The translations under genes and the position numbers were made by a program. A DNA stretch of 64,000 nucleotides from Lutibacter oricola (lineage in GTDB: Bacteria; Bacteroidota; Bacteroidia; Flavobacteriales; Flavobacteriaceae): positions 83,152 to 147,151 of the forward strand of contig NZ_FNNJ01000009.1 in the NCBI RefSeq assembly GCF_900106565.1. The letters are read 5' to 3'. The notes under the pieces were generated by a model, which saw nothing but the letters and a program-made list of their open reading frames with translations, was not told the DNA's origin and made no database searches. This document shows, piece after piece, positions 42,919 to 53,074 of the stretch (positions are counted from its first letter, which is position 1; every line of letters begins with the position of its first letter).

Positions 42919-45900
42919 TTATGCTTCTTGTGTGTTCTTAACTTTTACGTGATAAACAACATTTGGTTGTGTACCAATGTGCTCCAATAAGTGATAAGAT
43001 CTTGAATCGTTTACTAATTCAGTAACTTTATCCTCTTTCTTGTTTACATCACCAAACACCATTGCTCCAGTACTACAAGCGTTAGAACAAGCTGTTTCAA
43101 ATTCGTTAGCGTTAACTGGTCTACCTTCTTTCTTAGCTTTTAGAATTGTAGCCTGCGTCATTTGAATACACATAGAACATTTTTCCATAACTCCTCTTGA
43201 ACGAACAGTTACATCTGGATTTAGAACCATTTTTCCTAAATCATCATTCATATTGTAATCAAACTCACTATTATTTGGATAGTTGAACCAGTTAAATCTA
43301 CGTACTTTATAAGGACAGTTATTTGCACAGTAACGAGTTCCAACACAACGGTTATAAGCCATATGATTTTGACCTTGACGACCGTGAGATGTAGCTGCTA
43401 CAGGACAAACTGTTTCACAAGGTGCGTGATTACAATGCTGACACATTACTGGTTGAAAAGCTACTGATGGATTTTCAGAAGCATCCTCTAATGCCGCCAT
43501 AGTATCTTTATAACCTATAACTCCTTTACCTGCTTCTTTTAACTCAACATCACCAGCAAAAGTTTCTTCGTGAGAGTAATATCTATCAATACGCAACCAA
43601 TGCATATCTCTAGATTTTCTCATTTCAGCTTTACCTACAACTGGAACATTGTTTTCTGCGTGACACGCAACAACACAAGCTCCACAACCTGTACAAGCAT
43701 TTAAATCTATTGATAAATTAAAGTGGTGACCCACAGTTCTATCAAAAGACTCCCATAAATCTACAGATGTAGCCTCAACTTCATTATGATCTAAAGAAAC
43801 CACAGGAACTTTATTCCAAGATTTTTTTGGATTCAATGAGTGGTCATTAAAAATATCTAATGTTGTTTCTTTAATAATATCTCCACGTCCCATTAATGTA
43901 TTATGCAACTGAATACACGCAAACTCGTGTTCTCCAGCTAATAATTTTAATGATACATCTGATTGAGTATTATTAGCGTTTTTATAAAATTGGTAAGCAT
44001 TTTTACCAGTTTGCATTTCTTGTTTTAAACCTTTAGTACGTCCATACCCTAGAGCCAATCCTAAAGAGCCTTTAGCTTGGCCTGGTTGAACATACACTGG
44101 AAGTTTTTCAGAAACTCCATTAACAGTTAGTTCTACAATACTACCATTTAAAGCTCCATTAGCAACATTGTAATTAACAACTCCTAAAGCATCAGCATCA
44201 GCTTTAGACATTGTTAAGTAGTTATCCCAAGTTGTTCTTGTAATTGGATCAGGTAATTCTTGTAACCAAGGGTTGTTAGCCATTTGACCATCACCCATTG
44301 CAGTTTTAGTGTATAATGCTAACTCTAAATCGCTTCCTTTAACTTTCGCTAATTCTGAAGCTGCTGCATCAACATCTATTTCTAAAGCTGTAACAGTTTC
44401 TTCTGAAGACTCGGATTTAAACATTCCATCATGGACAACTTGATTCCAAGATGTACCCCCTAAAATTTCAGCACTAGACTCTTTTAAAAACTCGTAGTAA
44501 GAAGTAGAACTTCCTGTCCAAGCTAATAAAGCATCTTGAAACTGACGTGTATTAAATAAAGGCTTAATAGTAGGTTGCATAACGCTATACTCTCCTTTTT
44601 TAATAACTACATCTCCCCAAGCTTCTAAATAATGCGGAGTAGCTAATGCATACTCAACAGCATCTACTGTTTCATTATCTTGTGATGAAAAAACAACTGA
44701 AAGCTTCACTTTTTTCAGGCCTTCAACAAATTCTGCTGAATTAGATAATGTGTAAACTGGATTTGAATTATTTATAATAACAGCTCCAATTTTACCAGCA
44801 TTCATATCTGATATTAATTGAGCAACTGCTTTATCATTTCCTTTTCTTACATTCTTCGTATTAACAACATCAATAACTTCGCTATTAATAGCTTTATTAA
44901 TTTCTAAAGCTATTAGTTGAGCATTTTCATCTTGAATACCTGTTAATACAACTGCTTTACTACCTGCTTTTTTAATTTGAGCAGCAGCTTTTTGCACAGC
45001 ATCATTTAATGGGCTTGCTTCTCTAGTTGCAACACCTTTAACAACTGCTTGATACAATTTTATTAAAGCTAAATTTTGTTCAGATGGTTTAACCATTACA
45101 CGCTTATCTGCATTTGCTCCAGATAAAGTCATATTAGATTCGAACTGAACGTGGCGAGACATTTTCCCTTTTGAAGGAACTCTACCTTTTGCATATCCAG
45201 CTTCAAAGTTTCCACCTTGCCAATCTCCTAAGAAATCTGCTCCAATAGAAACAATAACATCTGCTTTTTCTAAATTATAATCTGGTAACGCTCTTGAACC
45301 ATACATTTTTTCAAATGCATCTAACGCAGCCGATTCTGAAACAGCATCATAAGCTACAGAAATTACATTACCATAAGTTTCATTTAATTTACCAATTAAA
45401 TTCTTTGTTGAAGGACTAGCACAAGTACTTGTTAAAACAGCTATTGGTAAACCTGCAGCTTTTACTTCATTTAACTTTGCTATAATTCCTTTATCAGCAT
45501 CAGCCCAAGAAACCTCAGCACCTTTTAATCTAGGAGCTTTTAAACGATTACTATCATATAATGATAATACTGATGCTTGAACACGTGCATTAGTGCTTCC
45601 GTTAACATCTTTGTTTGGTTCAATTTTAATTGGACGACCTTCTCTAACCTTCACTAAAATATTTGCAAAGTCAAAACCATCAGCAATTGTTGTTGCATAA
45701 TAATCTGCAACACCAGGAATAATATCATCTGGTTTAATTACATAAGGAATTGATTTTACCACTGGACCTTCACAAGCAGCTAATGATGCAGCTGCAGTTG
45801 TAAATCCAACATACTTTAAAAAGTCTCTACGTGAGGTTGATGAAGATTCTAAGTTTTCTTTATCACCTAAAAACTCGTTAGTAGGAATTTCTTCAACAAA

Positions 45901-45984
45901 CTCGTTATTTTTTAACGTATCAACAATAGAGCTATTTTCGTTAAGCTCCTCAACACTTTTCCAGTATTTTTTGTTTGATGCCAT
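42919..45984 (-). CDS. actB: Alternative complex III subunit ActB (molybdopterin-like plus iron-sulfur)
   Basis: This 1021-residue protein fuses two modules. The N-terminal part is a molybdopterin-oxidoreductase-like domain that in ACIII lacks the cofactor. The C-terminal part is a ferredoxin-type domain with four Cys clusters: CTGCGACVVACHAENNVP, MCQHCNHAPCETVCPVAA, CVGTRYCANNCPYKV, and CSMCIQ with a later CSNACS. A twin-arginine-type motif RRDFLK at 52-57 precedes a hydrophobic run and a lipobox-like Cys71 (SLAAC). It would be exported folded and possibly lipid-anchored, after an unusually long 50-residue leader. Confidence 0.95.
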   Translation of the reverse strand: MASNKKYWKSVEELNENSSIVDTLKNNEFVEEIPTNEFLGDKENLESSSTSRRDFLKYVGFTTAAASLAACEGPVVKSIPYVIKPDDIIPGVADYYATTIADGFDFANILVKVREGRPIKIEPNKDVNGSTNARVQASVLSLYDSNRLKAPRLKGAEVSWADADKGIIAKLNEVKAAGLPIAVLTSTCASPSTKNLIGKLNETYGNVISVAYDAVSESAALDAFEKMYGSRALPDYNLEKADVIVSIGADFLGDWQGGNFEAGYAKGRVPSKGKMSRHVQFESNMTLSGANADKRVMVKPSEQNLALIKLYQAVVKGVATREASPLNDAVQKAAAQIKKAGSKAVVLTGIQDENAQLIALEINKAINSEVIDVVNTKNVRKGNDKAVAQLISDMNAGKIGAVIINNSNPVYTLSNSAEFVEGLKKVKLSVVFSSQDNETVDAVEYALATPHYLEAWGDVVIKKGEYSVMQPTIKPLFNTRQFQDALLAWTGSSTSYYEFLKESSAEILGGTSWNQVVHDGMFKSESSEETVTALEIDVDAAASELAKVKGSDLELALYTKTAMGDGQMANNPWLQELPDPITRTTWDNYLTMSKADADALGVVNYNVANGALNGSIVELTVNGVSEKLPVYVQPGQAKGSLGLALGYGRTKGLKQEMQTGKNAYQFYKNANNTQSDVSLKLLAGEHEFACIQLHNTLMGRGDIIKETTLDIFNDHSLNPKKSWNKVPVVSLDHNEVEATSVDLWESFDRTVGHHFNLSIDLNACTGCGACVVACHAENNVPVVGKAEMRKSRDMHWLRIDRYYSHEETFAGDVELKEAGKGVIGYKDTMAALEDASENPSVAFQPVMCQHCNHAPCETVCPVAATSHGRQGQNHMAYNRCVGTRYCANNCPYKVRRFNWFNYPNNSEFDYNMNDDLGKMVLNPDVTVRSRGVMEKCSMCIQMTQATILKAKKEGRPVNANEFETACSNACSTGAMVFGDVNKKEDKVTELVNDSRSYHLLEHIGTQPNVVYHVKVKNTQEA

Positions 45985-46016
45985 TGTATATTTGATTGTT
46001 TACTTCTAAATTAATA

Positions 46017-47582
46017 TTAATAGTGACATTTACCACATTCTAATCCACCCATTTCAGCTTCAGTCACTTTTTCTACTCCGTATTTTTTAGCTAATTGATC
46101 GTGAATATTTTTGTAATATCCATTTTCGGTCATATCAACTTCTGTTTCACGGTGACAGTCAATACACCATCCCATTGTTAATGGAGAGAATTGACGCATT
46201 TCGTGCATCTCCTCTACAGGACCGTGACATTTTTGACAATCTAAACCTGCAACAGTTACGTGTTGTGAGTGATTGTAGTAAGCAAAATCTGCAAGGTTAT
46301 GAATTCTAACCCATTCAATAGGTTTTTGTTCAGCACCTTCTATGTAAGTTAAGTTTTCTTTATCCCAACCTACTGCATCGTAAATTTTTTGAATTTCCTT
46401 ATCTAAATCTTCTTTAGTATGACCATCAAATAATTCGCCATTATATTCAGTAATTGACTTATGACAGTTCATACAAACATTAGCTGTTGGTATACCTGAA
46501 GTTTTACTATGCTTAGCTGAAGAGTGACAATATTGACAATCAATTTTATTATCTCCTGCGTGAACTGCGTGAGAAAATGCAATTGGTTGCACTGGTTGAT
46601 AACCTTCGTTAACATCTATTTGCATTAACCATCCAAATAATAACCAAGCTCCTAATAATAAGAAGAAAATAACAGCTAAAAAACGTAAGAATGGATTGAA
46701 AATCATTGTTTTCAACATATTCTCTGTAGTTTCTTCACCCTCTTCTACAACTCTTTTCTTGGTTGTAGCAGCTACTATTAATGACAATACAACAAATGCT
46801 AATATTGTTAAAGCTAAAGTAGGCAACACCCCAAAACCTGGTTTGTTGAATATTTCACTATCCGTTGCTGATGCTGTTACTGCTGGCTTATCTACCACAT
46901 CACCAACAGCTAAATACTTTAAGATGTTATCAACATCTTCATCAGATAAATGTGCAAATGCAGTCATTGCTGCAGGGTTACTATCTTGAACCTCTTTTGC
47001 TAATTTATCTCCAGAAGCTACTAACGCATTATTATCCTTAATCCAAAGTTTTAGCCATTCAGCATCACGCTTATCGCCAATTTTATATAATTCAGGACCA
47101 ATTAATTTACCTTCTAACTTATGACAAGCGGCACAATTAGTTTTAAAAACTTTTTTACCTTCTGCTACTCCAGGATCAACTTCTTGAGTTGCTGCTACAG
47201 CTTTCACTACAGGCACTCCTTTTGTATACTCCAAGATATCAATAATATCCTGATCAGATAATTGAGGGTTTGGTGTCATAGCAGCAGGATTACTATCCTG
47301 CACTTCTTTCGCTAATTTGTCTCCAGAAGCTACTAAAGCATTGTTGTCTCTAATCCAAGAAATTAACCATTCTTGATCTCTTTTTTCCGTAATCCCTTTT
47401 AAGGCCGGGCCTATTAGCTTTTTATCTAACTTATGGCAAGCTGCACAAACAGACTTATAGAGTTTCTCTCCCTTAGCCGCATCTGCATCTTGAGCTGATA
47501 AATTAATTGAAAAAAATAATAGGAAGGCAAGACTGCTTAAAGCTAATCTTGACAATGTACTGTGGTGTTTCACACTTTTCAT
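46017..47582 (-). CDS. actA: Alternative complex III subunit ActA fused to two cytochrome c domains
   Basis: I prefer the ATG at 47582 (521 residues) because it gives a clean signal peptide (MKSVKHHSTLSRL.. to NLSAQ). An in-frame ATG at 47627 would add 15 residues. Seven haem motifs are present. CAACH occurs twice in two near-identical tandem monohaem domains, each with an SNPAAMT Met ligand. After a membrane helix come five more: CQYCH, CMNCH, CQKCH, CIDCH and CGKCH. The last five are the pentahaem ActA core. The tandem front domains are extra to the basic ActA plan. First gene of the ACIII operon; 32 bases to actB. Confidence 0.92.
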   Translation of the reverse strand: MKSVKHHSTLSRLALSSLAFLLFFSINLSAQDADAAKGEKLYKSVCAACHKLDKKLIGPALKGITEKRDQEWLISWIRDNNALVASGDKLAKEVQDSNPAAMTPNPQLSDQDIIDILEYTKGVPVVKAVAATQEVDPGVAEGKKVFKTNCAACHKLEGKLIGPELYKIGDKRDAEWLKLWIKDNNALVASGDKLAKEVQDSNPAAMTAFAHLSDEDVDNILKYLAVGDVVDKPAVTASATDSEIFNKPGFGVLPTLALTILAFVVLSLIVAATTKKRVVEEGEETTENMLKTMIFNPFLRFLAVIFFLLLGAWLLFGWLMQIDVNEGYQPVQPIAFSHAVHAGDNKIDCQYCHSSAKHSKTSGIPTANVCMNCHKSITEYNGELFDGHTKEDLDKEIQKIYDAVGWDKENLTYIEGAEQKPIEWVRIHNLADFAYYNHSQHVTVAGLDCQKCHGPVEEMHEMRQFSPLTMGWCIDCHRETEVDMTENGYYKNIHDQLAKKYGVEKVTEAEMGGLECGKCHY

Positions 47583-47636
47583 ACTTAAATAAAATATTTT
47601 CTTTCTAGTTTGGTACAATATTTTCATTTAAAAAAA

Positions 47637-47674
47637 AATGACTTATGTCATTCTAAAACGATTTCACAAAAGTA
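47637..47674 (-). promoter_or_regulatory. Candidate promoter and palindrome upstream of actA
   Basis: A perfect -7 box TACTTTTG (47667-47674, minus strand) lies 85-92 bases before the preferred start. Downstream of it is the inverted repeat AATGAC-TTAT-GTCATT (47637-47652). The repeat would lie in the transcribed leader, so it could be a repressor site or an RNA hairpin. Confidence 0.35.
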
Positions 47675-47750
47675 GTATTAATATGTAAAACTTAAAATTC
47701 AATCCTATTCTTAATTGTAATTTATAATTATTCTAAATAAGGATTTCGAA

Positions 47751-47782
47751 TTGCTAGTTTCATTTTTAAAACTTTAAATTTG
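47751..47782 (+). promoter_or_regulatory. Promoter of the SPOR-domain gene
   Basis: TTG (47751-47753), 21 bases, TAAATTTG (47775-47782): a full match to the Flavobacterium consensus. It puts the start about 13 bases before the ATG at 47801. Confidence 0.65.
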
Positions 47783-47800
47783 AAAAAAAATTAAATAACG

Positions 47801-48172
47801 ATGAAAATTTTATCAAATAGACTAATTGTTGTACTGTTTTGCGTAACTTTTTTGAGTATATCAAACTTGTGTGCCCAAAGTGACAAAGCAAAAATTGACC
47901 AATTAATTAAGCAAAAAAAAGAATATAATAAGAAAAACAAGAACTCTGTTATATATAAAATTCAATTATATAACGGAAATGAGTCAAAAGCTTATAGTGT
48001 AAAAGCTAAATTTGAATCTTTATTTCCAACTTACAAAACAGATATAATTTATAAAGCTCCTGATTGGAAGACCCAAGTAGTTCACTTTAAAACTAAACTT
48101 GAAGCAGATAGAGCTTTATTAAAAATTAAGGAGAAATTCGCAAGCGCAATTGTGCTCAAGGATAAAATTTAA
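47801..48172 (+). CDS. SPOR-domain periplasmic protein
   Basis: This 123-residue protein has a signal peptide (about 1-25, ending NLCAQ) and one SPOR domain (about 48-121: YKIQLYNGNESKAYSVKAKFE, ending FASAIVLKD). SPOR domains bind denuded septal peptidoglycan, so a link to cell division or envelope is expected. Single-gene unit with its own promoter and terminator. Confidence 0.82.
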   Translation: MKILSNRLIVVLFCVTFLSISNLCAQSDKAKIDQLIKQKKEYNKKNKNSVIYKIQLYNGNESKAYSVKAKFESLFPTYKTDIIYKAPDWKTQVVHFKTKLEADRALLKIKEKFASAIVLKDKI

Positions 48173-48176
48173 ACAT

Positions 48177-48208
48177 AAAAAAAGCGAGTTTTACAACTCG
48201 CTTTTTTT
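48177..48208. terminator. Bidirectional terminator between SPOR gene and infB
   Basis: The stem AAAAAAAGCGAGTT / AACTCGCTTTTTTT with a 4-base loop serves both converging genes. Confidence 0.9.
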
Positions 48209-48229
48209 ATGTCTATATAATTGAAATTA

Positions 48230-51130
48230 TTATTTCAATTTCTTTTTAACTTCAACTTCGTGGTAAGCTTCAATAACATCGCCAATTACAATATCATTGT
48301 AATTTTTAATTTGAATACCACAATCGTAACCTTTAGTAACTTCTTTAGCATCATCTTTAAATCGTTTTAAAGCAATTAACTCACCAGAGTGAACAACAAC
48401 GCTATCTCTAATAATTCTAATTTTAGAAGTTCTCATAATTTTACCGCTAACTACCATACAACCTGCAATGTTTCCAACTTTAGAAATTTTATAAATTTCT
48501 CTAATTTCAACATTACCAATTACCTCTTCTTTAATTTCAGCAGAAAGCATACCTTCCATTGCATCTCTTAAATCTTCAATAGCAGCATAAATAATAGAAT
48601 AAGTTCTAATATCAATTTCTTCATTATCAGCTAATATTCGAGCACTTCCTGAAGGTCTAACATTAAACCCAACAATAATTGCATCAGATGCAGATGCTAA
48701 TAATACATCAGACTCTGTAATTGCTCCTACTCCTTTATGTATAATATTAACTTGAATCTCATCCGTAGATAATTTTTGGAATGAATCAGTCAATGCTTCA
48801 ACAGAACCATCCACATCACCTTTAAGAATAATATTTAATTCTTTAAAGTCTCCTAAAGCAATACGTCTACCAATTTCATCAAGTGTAATATGACGTTGCG
48901 TTCTAACTGATTGCTCTCGTTGTAATTGAGAACGTTTAGATGCAATTTGTTTTGCTTCTTTTTCGTCTTCAAATATGTTAAACTTATCACCTGCTTGTGG
49001 TGCACCATCTAAACCTAGTATAGAAACTGGAGTAGCAGGACCTGCATTATCCATATTATTTCCACGCTCATCAAACATAGCTTTTACTTTACCACTATGC
49101 TTACCAGCTAACATATAGTCTCCAATTTTTAATGTACCTTCTTGTACTAAAATTGTAGAAACATATCCTCTACCTTTATCTAATAAAGCTTCCACAACCG
49201 TACCAACAGCACGTTTATTTGGATTCGCTTTTAAATCAAGCATTTCTGCCTCTAAAAGAACTTTTTCTAATAATTCATCAACACCAGTTCCTACTTTTGC
49301 AGAAATATCGTGCGATTGAATTTTACCACCCCAATCTTCTACCAATAGGTTCATTTGAGATAATTGTTCTTTAATTTTATCTGGGTTAGCGTGTGGCTTA
49401 TCAATTTTATTAATTGCAAATATAATTGGTACACCAGCTGCTTGTGCATGACTAATTGCTTCTTTTGTTTGAGGCATTACATCATCATCTGCTGCTACAA
49501 CAATAATTACAATATCTGCAACTTGTCCACCACGTGCACGCATTGCCGTAAAGGCTTCGTGACCTGGTGTATCTAAAAATGCAATTTTTTGACCATTTTT
49601 AAGTTGCACACCGTATGCTCCAATGTGCTGTGTAATTCCTCCAGACTCACCAGCAATTACGTTCTCTTCACGTATATAATCTAATAAAGAAGTTTTACCG
49701 TGATCTACGTGCCCCATTACTGTAATAATTGGCGCTCTTGTTAATAAATCTTCTTCTGAATCAATTTGTTCTTCAATAGACTCTTCAACTTCAGCTCCAA
49801 CAAAATCAACTGAATATCCAAATTCTTCTGCTACAATAGTTAATGTTTCAGCGTCTAAACGTTGATTCATTGTTACCATCATACCTAATGACATACAAGT
49901 TGAAATAATATTTGTTACTGGGATGCTCATCATAGTAGCAATTTCACTAACTGTTACAAATTCTGTAACCTTTAATACTTTGCTTTCTGCTGCTTGTAAT
50001 TCTTGATCTATTTCCGTTTGTTGACGGTGTTGATCTCTTTTATCTCTTCTATATTTTGCTCCTTTACCTTTTTTAGATTTACCTTGAAGTTTTTCTAAAG
50101 TTTCACGCACTTGTTTTTGCACTTCAGCTTCAGTTGGCTCTTCTTTTACAATTGGCTTTCTAACTGGCCCTCTTCTACCTCCTGGCCCTTGTCTGTTACC
50201 TCCACCTGGCCTATTACCTCCTGGTCTATTTCCACCTCCTGGTCTAGGACCATTTTGGTTTGCCGGTTTTCTAATTCTTCTTCTTTTCTTTTTAGGATCA
50301 GAGTCTGATTTAGCAGCTGGATCTGGTTTTTTCTTTTTGGGCTTTTCAAATTGTTTTAAATCAATTGTTTTACCTGTAATTTTTGGTCCAGAAAGCTTTT
50401 TGTATTGTGTTTCTATTGTTTGAGGCTCCGTAGAAGTAGTTTCAGGCTTAGCCTCCACTTTTTCTTCTTTCTTTTGTTGAGCAACAACTTTAGGCTTTTC
50501 AATTATAACTTTTCTTTCAGCTTTTTCAACAACCACTTTCTTCTCTTGCTTAGGCTTAGGCTTTTCCTCTTTTTTAGGTTGTTCTACCTTTGGTTTTTCA
50601 ACTTTCTCTGGAGCTGGTTTCTTTTCAACTACAGGTTGCTTTACCTCTGGTTCAGGCTTCTTTTCAGTTTTTGGCTCTTCAACTATCTTAGGCTCAATAG
50701 TTTTTTCAGCAATTGCTTCAACCTTTTTAGGTTCTTCCGCCTCTTTTTTCTCTTCAGCTACAGGCTCTTCTTTTGGCTCAATTTCAATTTTACCAACAGT
50801 TTTAAACTCCATTTTCTCTGCCTTAGCTTTGATAACGGCGTTCTTTGCCTCTTCTTCCAAGCGTTTTTTCTCAAGTTTTTCTTCTTGAGCAACTCGCATG
50901 GCTTCTTTTTCCTTACGCTTTTCTTCTCCTACTTCTTTAGAAGCTGCCTTTTTGTTTCTGTCAGTTTGAAAACCATCCAATAGTACTTCGTACTCCGCAT
51001 TAGATATTTTAGTTGTAGGGCGCGCCTCTATTTCATGACCTTTGCTTGTCAAGTGCTCCACAGCTCTATCTAACGAAATGTTTAATTCTCGTAATACTTT
51101 GTTTAGTCTCAATTTTTTCTCTTCAGACAT
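48230..51130 (-). CDS. infB: Translation initiation factor IF-2
   Basis: This 966-residue initiation GTPase brings fMet-tRNA to the 30S subunit. It starts with an IF2_N domain ([21 protein letters not shown]). A very long charged low-complexity linker follows (about 60-300: Lys/Glu/Pro-rich, then Gly-Arg-Pro repeats near 295-320). The G domain has GHVDHGKT at 473-480, DTPGHEAF and NKIDKP. C-terminal domains II-IV end [13 protein letters not shown]. The linker is typical of Bacteroidetes IF-2. Last gene of rimP-nusA-infB. Confidence 0.97.
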   Translation of the reverse strand: MSEEKKLRLNKVLRELNISLDRAVEHLTSKGHEIEARPTTKISNAEYEVLLDGFQTDRNKKAASKEVGEEKRKEKEAMRVAQEEKLEKKRLEEEAKNAVIKAKAEKMEFKTVGKIEIEPKEEPVAEEKKEAEEPKKVEAIAEKTIEPKIVEEPKTEKKPEPEVKQPVVEKKPAPEKVEKPKVEQPKKEEKPKPKQEKKVVVEKAERKVIIEKPKVVAQQKKEEKVEAKPETTSTEPQTIETQYKKLSGPKITGKTIDLKQFEKPKKKKPDPAAKSDSDPKKKRRRIRKPANQNGPRPGGGNRPGGNRPGGGNRQGPGGRRGPVRKPIVKEEPTEAEVQKQVRETLEKLQGKSKKGKGAKYRRDKRDQHRQQTEIDQELQAAESKVLKVTEFVTVSEIATMMSIPVTNIISTCMSLGMMVTMNQRLDAETLTIVAEEFGYSVDFVGAEVEESIEEQIDSEEDLLTRAPIITVMGHVDHGKTSLLDYIREENVIAGESGGITQHIGAYGVQLKNGQKIAFLDTPGHEAFTAMRARGGQVADIVIIVVAADDDVMPQTKEAISHAQAAGVPIIFAINKIDKPHANPDKIKEQLSQMNLLVEDWGGKIQSHDISAKVGTGVDELLEKVLLEAEMLDLKANPNKRAVGTVVEALLDKGRGYVSTILVQEGTLKIGDYMLAGKHSGKVKAMFDERGNNMDNAGPATPVSILGLDGAPQAGDKFNIFEDEKEAKQIASKRSQLQREQSVRTQRHITLDEIGRRIALGDFKELNIILKGDVDGSVEALTDSFQKLSTDEIQVNIIHKGVGAITESDVLLASASDAIIVGFNVRPSGSARILADNEEIDIRTYSIIYAAIEDLRDAMEGMLSAEIKEEVIGNVEIREIYKISKVGNIAGCMVVSGKIMRTSKIRIIRDSVVVHSGELIALKRFKDDAKEVTKGYDCGIQIKNYNDIVIGDVIEAYHEVEVKKKLK

Positions 51131-51175
51131 ATAATAATTTTTTAGCCTAATTAGTGTAAGAATACTGAATTTTAA

Positions 51176-52435
51176 TTAATCTTCAAATTCTTCTCTTAAT
51201 ATTTTTTGAACGTCTAAAATAGTTTCCTCTTCTAAATCAGTTCTTTTAACAAGTTCAGTTACATCTTTTTCAAGTACACTACGTGCTGTATCTAAACCTA
51301 TTTTTTTAAATTCTTGAATTACCCATGCTTCTATTTCATCAGAAAATTCAGTTAACTCTACATCATCTTCAGTCTCAACACCTTCACGCTGAACATCTAA
51401 TTCAAATCCTGTTAATTGAGATGCTAAACGAATGTTAACACCATTTTTTCCAATTGCTTTTGAAACCTCTTCTGGTAATAAAAACACATCAACTCTACCT
51501 TTTTTACCATCTTCTCTTCCTTCTTCTTCGTGGACTTTCATAGAAACCACTTTTGCAGGACTTAGAGATCTAGCAATAAATAATTGTTGATTTTTTGTAA
51601 AATTAATTACATCTATATTCTCGTTTCCTAACTCACGCACAATTCCGTGAATACGAGATCCTTTCATACCAACACAAGCTCCAACTGGATCAATTCTATC
51701 ATCGTAAGAATCTACTGCAACTTTTGCTTTTTCTCCTGGTATACGTGCAACTCCTTCAATGGTAATTAAACCATCAAACACTTCAGGTATTTCTTGTTCA
51801 AATAATTTTTCTAAGAATTGAGGTGAAGTTCTAGATAAAATAATAACTGGTTTATTACCACGTAATTCAACAGTTTTTATTATTCCTCTAACAGATTCTC
51901 CTTTTCTAAAATAATCTGAACGTATTTGTTCACTTTTTGGTAATACAATTTCATTTCCATCATCGTCTAATAAAATAACTGCGTTATGACGAATATGGTG
52001 AACCTCAGCACTATAAATATCACCTTCTAGTTCTTTAAAGTGTTTAAATGTATTTGTACTATCGTGCTCGTGAATTTTTGAAATTAAATTTTGTCTTAAT
52101 GCTAAAATAGCCCTTCTTCCTAAATCAATTAACTTTACTTCTTCAGACACGTCTTCACCAATTTCAAAATCTGGCTCTATTAGTCTAGCTTCAGCAAGTT
52201 CTATTTCTTCATTATCATCTTCAGACATTCCATCTGCAACAACAACTCTATTTCTCCATATTTCTAAATCTCCTTTATCAGGATTTATAATAATATCAAA
52301 GTTATCATCAGACCCAAATTTTCTTTTTAAAGCTGCTCTAAATACTTCTTCAAGAATAGCCATTAAGGTAACTCTATCAATGTTTTTATCTCCTTTAAAT
52401 TCTGAAAATGACTCAATTAATGCTATATTTTCCAT
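51176..52435 (-). CDS. nusA: Transcription termination/antitermination factor NusA
   Basis: The 419-residue protein comprises the RNA-polymerase-binding N-domain, an S1 domain (about 135-200: EGDIYSAEVHHIRHNAVIL), and two KH domains with GVARIPGEKAKVAV, DPVGACVGMKGSRI and IGKNGVNIRLASQL. A short C-terminal acidic tail follows, without the two AR repeats of E. coli. It governs pausing, termination and antitermination. 12 bases after rimP. Confidence 0.97.
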   Translation of the reverse strand: MENIALIESFSEFKGDKNIDRVTLMAILEEVFRAALKRKFGSDDNFDIIINPDKGDLEIWRNRVVVADGMSEDDNEEIELAEARLIEPDFEIGEDVSEEVKLIDLGRRAILALRQNLISKIHEHDSTNTFKHFKELEGDIYSAEVHHIRHNAVILLDDDGNEIVLPKSEQIRSDYFRKGESVRGIIKTVELRGNKPVIILSRTSPQFLEKLFEQEIPEVFDGLITIEGVARIPGEKAKVAVDSYDDRIDPVGACVGMKGSRIHGIVRELGNENIDVINFTKNQQLFIARSLSPAKVVSMKVHEEEGREDGKKGRVDVFLLPEEVSKAIGKNGVNIRLASQLTGFELDVQREGVETEDDVELTEFSDEIEAWVIQEFKKIGLDTARSVLEKDVTELVKRTDLEEETILDVQKILREEFED

Positions 52436-52447
52436 GCATTCTGTTTA

Positions 52448-52912
52448 TTAAAATATTATTTTCACTTTTGCTTCTAATATATCTTCAAAAAGTATAGTTG
52501 CATTTTTTACAACTGTAACTTTACCTTTACCAATTGGCTTAGGTTCACGTGCCTTCCATTCTAGTTCAATACTAGTTTCGTTCACATTTTTAAGATCTGC
52601 TTCGAAAGCTGAATTATCTTTCAATTTAACCTCTAACTTTCGTCCAAGGTTTTTTATATATTGTCTTTTTACTTTTAGGGGTTTTGCAACGTCTGGTGAA
52701 GCTACTTCTAGAGAAAAATCTTCTTCTTCTCTATCTAAATTATTTTCTACAGCTCGGCTAATTCTTATACATTCATTTAAAGGAACACCTTTATCTCCAT
52801 CTACTTCAATATAAATTTTATTTTCAGCTAAAAAACTTAATTCTATTAAAAATAAATCTTTATTCTCCTCTAACGCTTCCTCTACTAATTTTGCTACTTG
52901 TTGCTTATCCAT
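52448..52912 (-). CDS. rimP: Ribosome maturation factor RimP
   Basis: This 154-residue protein acts in 30S assembly. It has an N-terminal alpha/beta domain (IYIEVDGDKGVPLNECIRIS) and the conserved EVASPDVAKPLK...RQYIKNLGRK junction, then an SH3-like C-terminal barrel. First gene of the rimP-nusA-infB operon, the usual order. A GC-rich terminator-like hairpin lies in its leader. Confidence 0.95.
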   Translation of the reverse strand: MDKQQVAKLVEEALEENKDLFLIELSFLAENKIYIEVDGDKGVPLNECIRISRAVENNLDREEEDFSLEVASPDVAKPLKVKRQYIKNLGRKLEVKLKDNSAFEADLKNVNETSIELEWKAREPKPIGKGKVTVVKNATILFEDILEAKVKIIF

Positions 52913-52926
52913 CTTTTGTATAAAAA

Positions 52927-52947
52927 GAGGGGACTTTACGTCCCCTC
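52927..52947 (-). promoter_or_regulatory. Terminator-like leader hairpin of rimP-nusA-infB
   Basis: On the minus strand, GAGGGGAC-GTAAA-GTCCCCTC is followed by TTTTT, 15 bases before the rimP ATG and about 20 bases after the predicted transcript start. Nothing on that strand upstream needs terminating, so it looks like an attenuator or regulated leader structure. Confidence 0.55.
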
Positions 52948-52974
52948 CTATCCACTATCTGTACTAATTCGCTG

Positions 52975-52982
52975 CAAATATA
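52975..52982 (-). promoter_or_regulatory. -7 box of the rimP-nusA-infB operon
   Basis: TATATTTG (minus strand) fits TAnnTTTG exactly. It puts the transcript start near 52968 and gives a leader of about 56 nt holding the hairpin. Confidence 0.55.
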
Positions 52983-53074
52983 GTAAGTTTTTTTTAAATA
53001 GTAAAACATTCTTTTTTAAATTAAAATTACTAACTTTACGTAAGCAACATCATTAATTCTTAATATTAACACCT

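Noticed and set aside
47583..47627. Upstream ATG of actA
   Set aside because: It adds 15 basic residues before a complete signal peptide and is less likely; kept only as an alternative.
50405..50983. 192-residue frame antisense to infB
   Set aside because: It mirrors the Lys/Glu/Pro-rich linker of IF-2; the Phe/Leu/Arg-rich composition is what the reverse strand of such a linker gives. No homology or start signal.
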